From the NCBI RefSeq assembly GCF_000524195.1, contig NW_020170479.1, positions 45,683 to 109,682 on the forward strand: a stretch of 64,000 nt of DNA, read 5' to 3'. The DNA is from Echinococcus granulosus. Its lineage: Eukaryota > Platyhelminthes > Cestoda > Cyclophyllidea > Taeniidae. This document shows, one piece after another, positions 60,179 to 64,000 of this stretch; the stretch's first letter is position 1; the number at the start of each line of letters is the position of its first letter. The notes below the pieces were generated by a model that did not search any database, was not told the DNA's origin, and saw only the letters and a program-made list of their open reading frames with translations. A program made the position numbers and the translations under genes.

Positions 60179-63100
60179 GCTGATGTAGCCTTACTCTGCT
60201 TTTGTTACACGTGCAATCGATCGGTGAGTAAACAATCAATAGCATTCAATTCTAAGGGACTAATTAATTCGAATTTCATTGGTTAGGAACTAAGGTTCTT
60301 TTTGGATAATTGGTCGAATTTGTTGTAAGTGAGTTAAAAAAAACCACTTTTGCATCTTATTTTTGGCATCAAACCTGATTTTCTGGTATAATCTTTTTAT
60401 TTTTATTTTTTTAATTTCAGTTGAAATTTGTGTGCAATGTTCATGTATTCCCGAATGGTAGCGCAGTTTTTAGTGGTATTTGGCAGTAAATGTAATTCAA
60501 CCTACTTTTGGAAAGTCCTTCTTCTTCATACAAATTATTATTTATGCTTTTGGAAGTAAATGAAATGAAGTTTGAAGCAAATGCTAGATATTTGAATTTA
60601 ACCCGACAAGAGTAACGCTAATTAAGGCGCTAACACAGTCATTCACTATGATCTTTCGACACTTCATTCACAAAGACCGTATTTGTTGCCTCCCTCAAAG
60701 CTGTTTATTCACCTATTAGTACTATTTGCGCCTCCAACATTCTACAGCAATATCAAGCGTTTTGTTTGTTTTTTTGTGATTTATCTAGATAAATATCTTG
60801 TTAATAGATTTCCATTAATTTTCTGATAAATCCGGTGTGCCTCTGGGTTAAAGATTTAAAAATTGCATTAATTAATACAAACCACGAGTAAATAAAACAG
60901 TTATGAGGGACTTAGAGGTCTCGAAAGAAGTGTGCATACTCGACTTATACCGACAAAACTTATTAAAAAGGAATAAATAATGTCGCTAACGCATAAAGGA
61001 GATACCGACGTTTCTTTAAATGATAAAGAAGTTTTGTTATAAAAAATGCATTGCACTTTTACCAATGGAAATGGTAAATATTATCCTGCTCATTTCATGT
61101 CTTTACAAATTAGAATGGTTACTACATACTGTAGGTCTTCATCGATAAGTGGCTGTTTTAGTGTTTTAGACTTATCTGAAATTAGGTTGTATGATGTATG
61201 CTCCAGCTCTGGCTTGGTGCAGGAGTTCGATGATGCTTTATCATGGATATATGCAAGAGCTTGTGGTGCGTCAACAAAATGCCATGAAAAGAACGTAAGG
61301 ATCACCTAGATTGTGACCAAAGAACTATCAGCCTAATATGTTTATTGACTCTAAAATAAAGCAACAAATTGGATTTAAAACATAAAAAAGGGTTATTCCC
61401 AGATAATTTCACTTTTTTGAATAGAAGTAAACTAAAATTTAACTGTAGTTTATGTTACTAACAATGAAACCAAAGAAAAGGTCTCGTCTTTTGACATTTC
61501 CTGCGAACCTATTAGGCAACTTTTCAATGATTTCAAAATGGACCTAGTTTGTGGTACGTACTGCAGGTAGAAAATAAATTGCTGCTGTACCCATTAGTTG
61601 GGTAATCTAAAAATTCGACTCACAGTGAGCATAAAGGTCTATTTCTGAGATTGAGCTTTCAAAAACTTTTCCTCCTCGGAAGTGAATGGTGTCCTATATG
61701 TCATGAAGATCTTATTATTTCACCGCTCCTTACCCTACAGGTGCATGTAACGAACATACACTACACCACAAAATTGTTTTAGGTGAAAACATTAACAAAC
61801 TCCAAGAGGTAATTTGCAGTTGCTTGGAAAAATCCCAGCACATCGATTATTCTTCCCTAAAGCGGAATCGTTCATACTTCCCATTAAGAATGCCTAAAAC
61901 GCTAATTTTTGTCTGCTTCATAAAGGGCCTGAGCACATAATTGCGGGTCTGACCGAAAACAGAACCTGGAATATAGAACAAATTAGGACTGCCCCCAAAC
62001 ATATGAAAGCCTAGAGTTGGAGAGACATCAAAATGAATGAAGCAAGTATCTACCAAAGCATGCTCTCATTTAAAGTTCTGTCAGTATACAAACATTTAAT
62101 ACCAGAATAAAAGAGTTGAAATAAACAGCGGTGTGGAGAGATGGCGTTAAATTTGAGTTATGCAAAAAATGTTTATTAAGCTGTTGTTATTTTGGAGTAA
62201 TGCGATTAGAGTTAATTGTTTCATGCTAAAAGAGAGCATCTAGTCACGCAAATATCCACTGTCTAGTTCTCCTTTTTAATTGGAGCAATTAAGTGGTCTG
62301 ACGCACCACTTTGTGTTCTAACTCCCATAATCTCTCCCTTCCAGTCTCGCTCTTTAAGTCCTAATTTCACCGTTTTATACTAGCTGCCTTCATTTCTCAT
62401 TGTGACAGCAATGCACCAATCAGCAGGTTGACACCTTTTATTACCCCAAATAATTAGTCCCACATCGGAAAATGAGAAGATAAAAGATTTTCTCTCACAA
62501 ACTCAACATTATTTGCATGGGAACGAACAAACGAGACGGAAATTGGAATACCATAGTTTCTCAGTAATGTAGACAATTTATTAATACACTTTCTATGGAA
62601 ATCACTTATATACGTATATCTGAAACCAGGATTTTATCATCTGAGCTCGAAATTACATGTAGCTTGTGTTTCCTCTCAGTCTTTTAAAGTGGGCTGCACC
62701 AAAGTTTGTTGTGAACGGATTAGTCGAGCTCACAACAATAAATTGAATTTGGCATCTTCTCAGTCTGAGGATTATTACACCTTCATTTTCAAAATGTTGT
62801 AAATGCCACTCAGGTTGTAAGGGTTGGTGACCCTCACCAAGATTAATTGAGGGTAGGGAATTGTCACCTGACCACAGAGGTATTGGTATGGCTCCCTTTT
62901 ACAAGGGCGTTTTCTTCAGATAACGTTGGCACCTATTTACAAGCCAAAAAATTTATAAAACTCTGGGTAAGTGGTGACCAATTTAAAAATAGCAGGTGTA
63001 ATTGACTTGAACCCGTTGAAATTTATGTTGCCAAAGTTAGTAATTGCATTAATGTTGTTTTTTTTCGATTTTTGTCTTGGCTACTTAGTCATTCCTGCTT

Positions 63101-64000
63101 AGTTTTCCATAAAAACTAACGAATAAGAGCGCATATATAAGGCTTGGTACTGAATTACATATACTTAAAACTTTTAATTAAGCAATGGTAGTTTGTGTTT
63201 AGAAAAATATATACCAAAATGTCAAAGCTAACATAAGTTCCTAATGTGCATTTGCAACCTGCATGGTTAAGATGGTTTATATGTAATTTTCAAAACTTCA
63301 AATTACCCTTCAGAGGTTAATCAAGGAAAAAATGTATAAAAACTGAGCTTTAAAGTGATAAAAATTTTGTAGTTATTAAATAGAAAGAGTAATTAGAAAT
63401 ACGTTTGGTGTTGCAGTCACTGCAATTATCCAAGTTATCAAAATGAATACTCAAAAGCCTTACTAAAACCGGTTATTTATGAAGAACCTATGAAGCTTAC
63501 GATTCTGGCAATGACCTTACACTAACCCTACAAGGATTAGGAGACTGATAAGACAGAAGGCAATCACTGAGTTCCATGACACTAGCGTGGAAGCCCAGCT
63601 GAGGGCGGCTAAAAAGTCTCTCAAGTCAAATCTACTGTTTAACACAGTAACATGTTGTTACAAGGTACTGCATGTACACAGATCACATCCCACCACAGAG
63701 CTCAACGCATGTCAAATACCGCCAACACTTAACTGAAGAATCCTTACCATGGATCGAAAGTTTGTTGAAAATTTTAAGAAAAGAATTTAAGGGTTATAGC
63801 TGAAGCGGGATAACTAAAACTAGGGACGTACATATGCATATAAAAATGTATAGAGAAGTAAAAGATTATTTTTAAACGCAGTTGGCCTTCGCGTATATGC
63901 GCCTATTATAGCATTTAACTAGAAGTTAAAATTTGGCACTTTTTATCAGCTCTGCCGAACTGTCTCTCGACACTCTGCTTCACCACACCATTTATAAAAA
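60179..64000. other. 5' flank of the large gene and intergenic DNA, no gene recognised
   Basis: AT-rich sequence upstream of the ATG at 60178. The first part presumably holds the promoter and 5' UTR of the large gene. Frames at 61046-61309 (+), 61090-61305 (-) and 61847-62056 (-) are short, isolated and lack motifs or splice signals. No RNA gene or transposon end recognised. Confidence 0.45.

Noticed and set aside
61046..61309. 87-codon plus-strand frame near the right end
   Set aside because: No motif, no neighbours, antisense frame equally open; chance.

Overview
This is a eukaryotic nuclear window from an AT-rich, intron-rich genome. Genes are split into many short exons with GT-AG introns, several of them only about 60-80 nt long. 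The protein families (JNK, FAF1, CYHR1) and repeats resembling terminal-repeat retrotransposons in miniature (TRIMs) suggest a parasitic flatworm, most likely a cestode. That placement is an inference; no rRNA or other taxonomic marker is present.

Layout. (1) 1-6150: no gene recognised. (2) 6155-7582 (+): an intronless CYHR1/ZTRAF1-like RING/TRAF-type zinc-finger gene. (3) 8055-8892 (+): a degenerate fibronectin type III (FN3)-like relic with five in-frame stops and a frame change. (4) 8893-15422 (-): a FAF1 orthologue (UBA, two ubiquitin-like domains, UAS, UBX), reconstructed as ten phase-consistent exons. (5) 17807-27878 (-): a JNK-type MAP kinase in seven phase-consistent exons, with its last exon unresolved. 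(6) 28855-29905: a cluster of LTR-like repeat segments. (7) 30319-31564 (+): a three-exon gene for an unrecognised 146-residue protein. (8) 33884-60178 (-): a very large gene of at least 36 phase-compatible exons, about 2,280 residues, mostly helical or coiled-coil and not assigned to a family. Its introns carry three copies of a TRIM-like element. (9) 60179-64000: no gene recognised.

The recognised genes are typical housekeeping or signalling genes: a stress-activated kinase, a VCP/p97 ubiquitin adaptor and a RING protein. Nothing shows that they work as a unit. The most unusual parts are the large unassigned gene, which has a run of 14 short exons all of phase 0-0 and one in-frame TAA inside a well-formed exon; the TRIM-like elements in its introns; and the FN3 relic lying where the last strand of the FAF1 UBX domain would be expected. 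Exon boundaries were inferred by eye from splice sites and reading phase, without transcript data.
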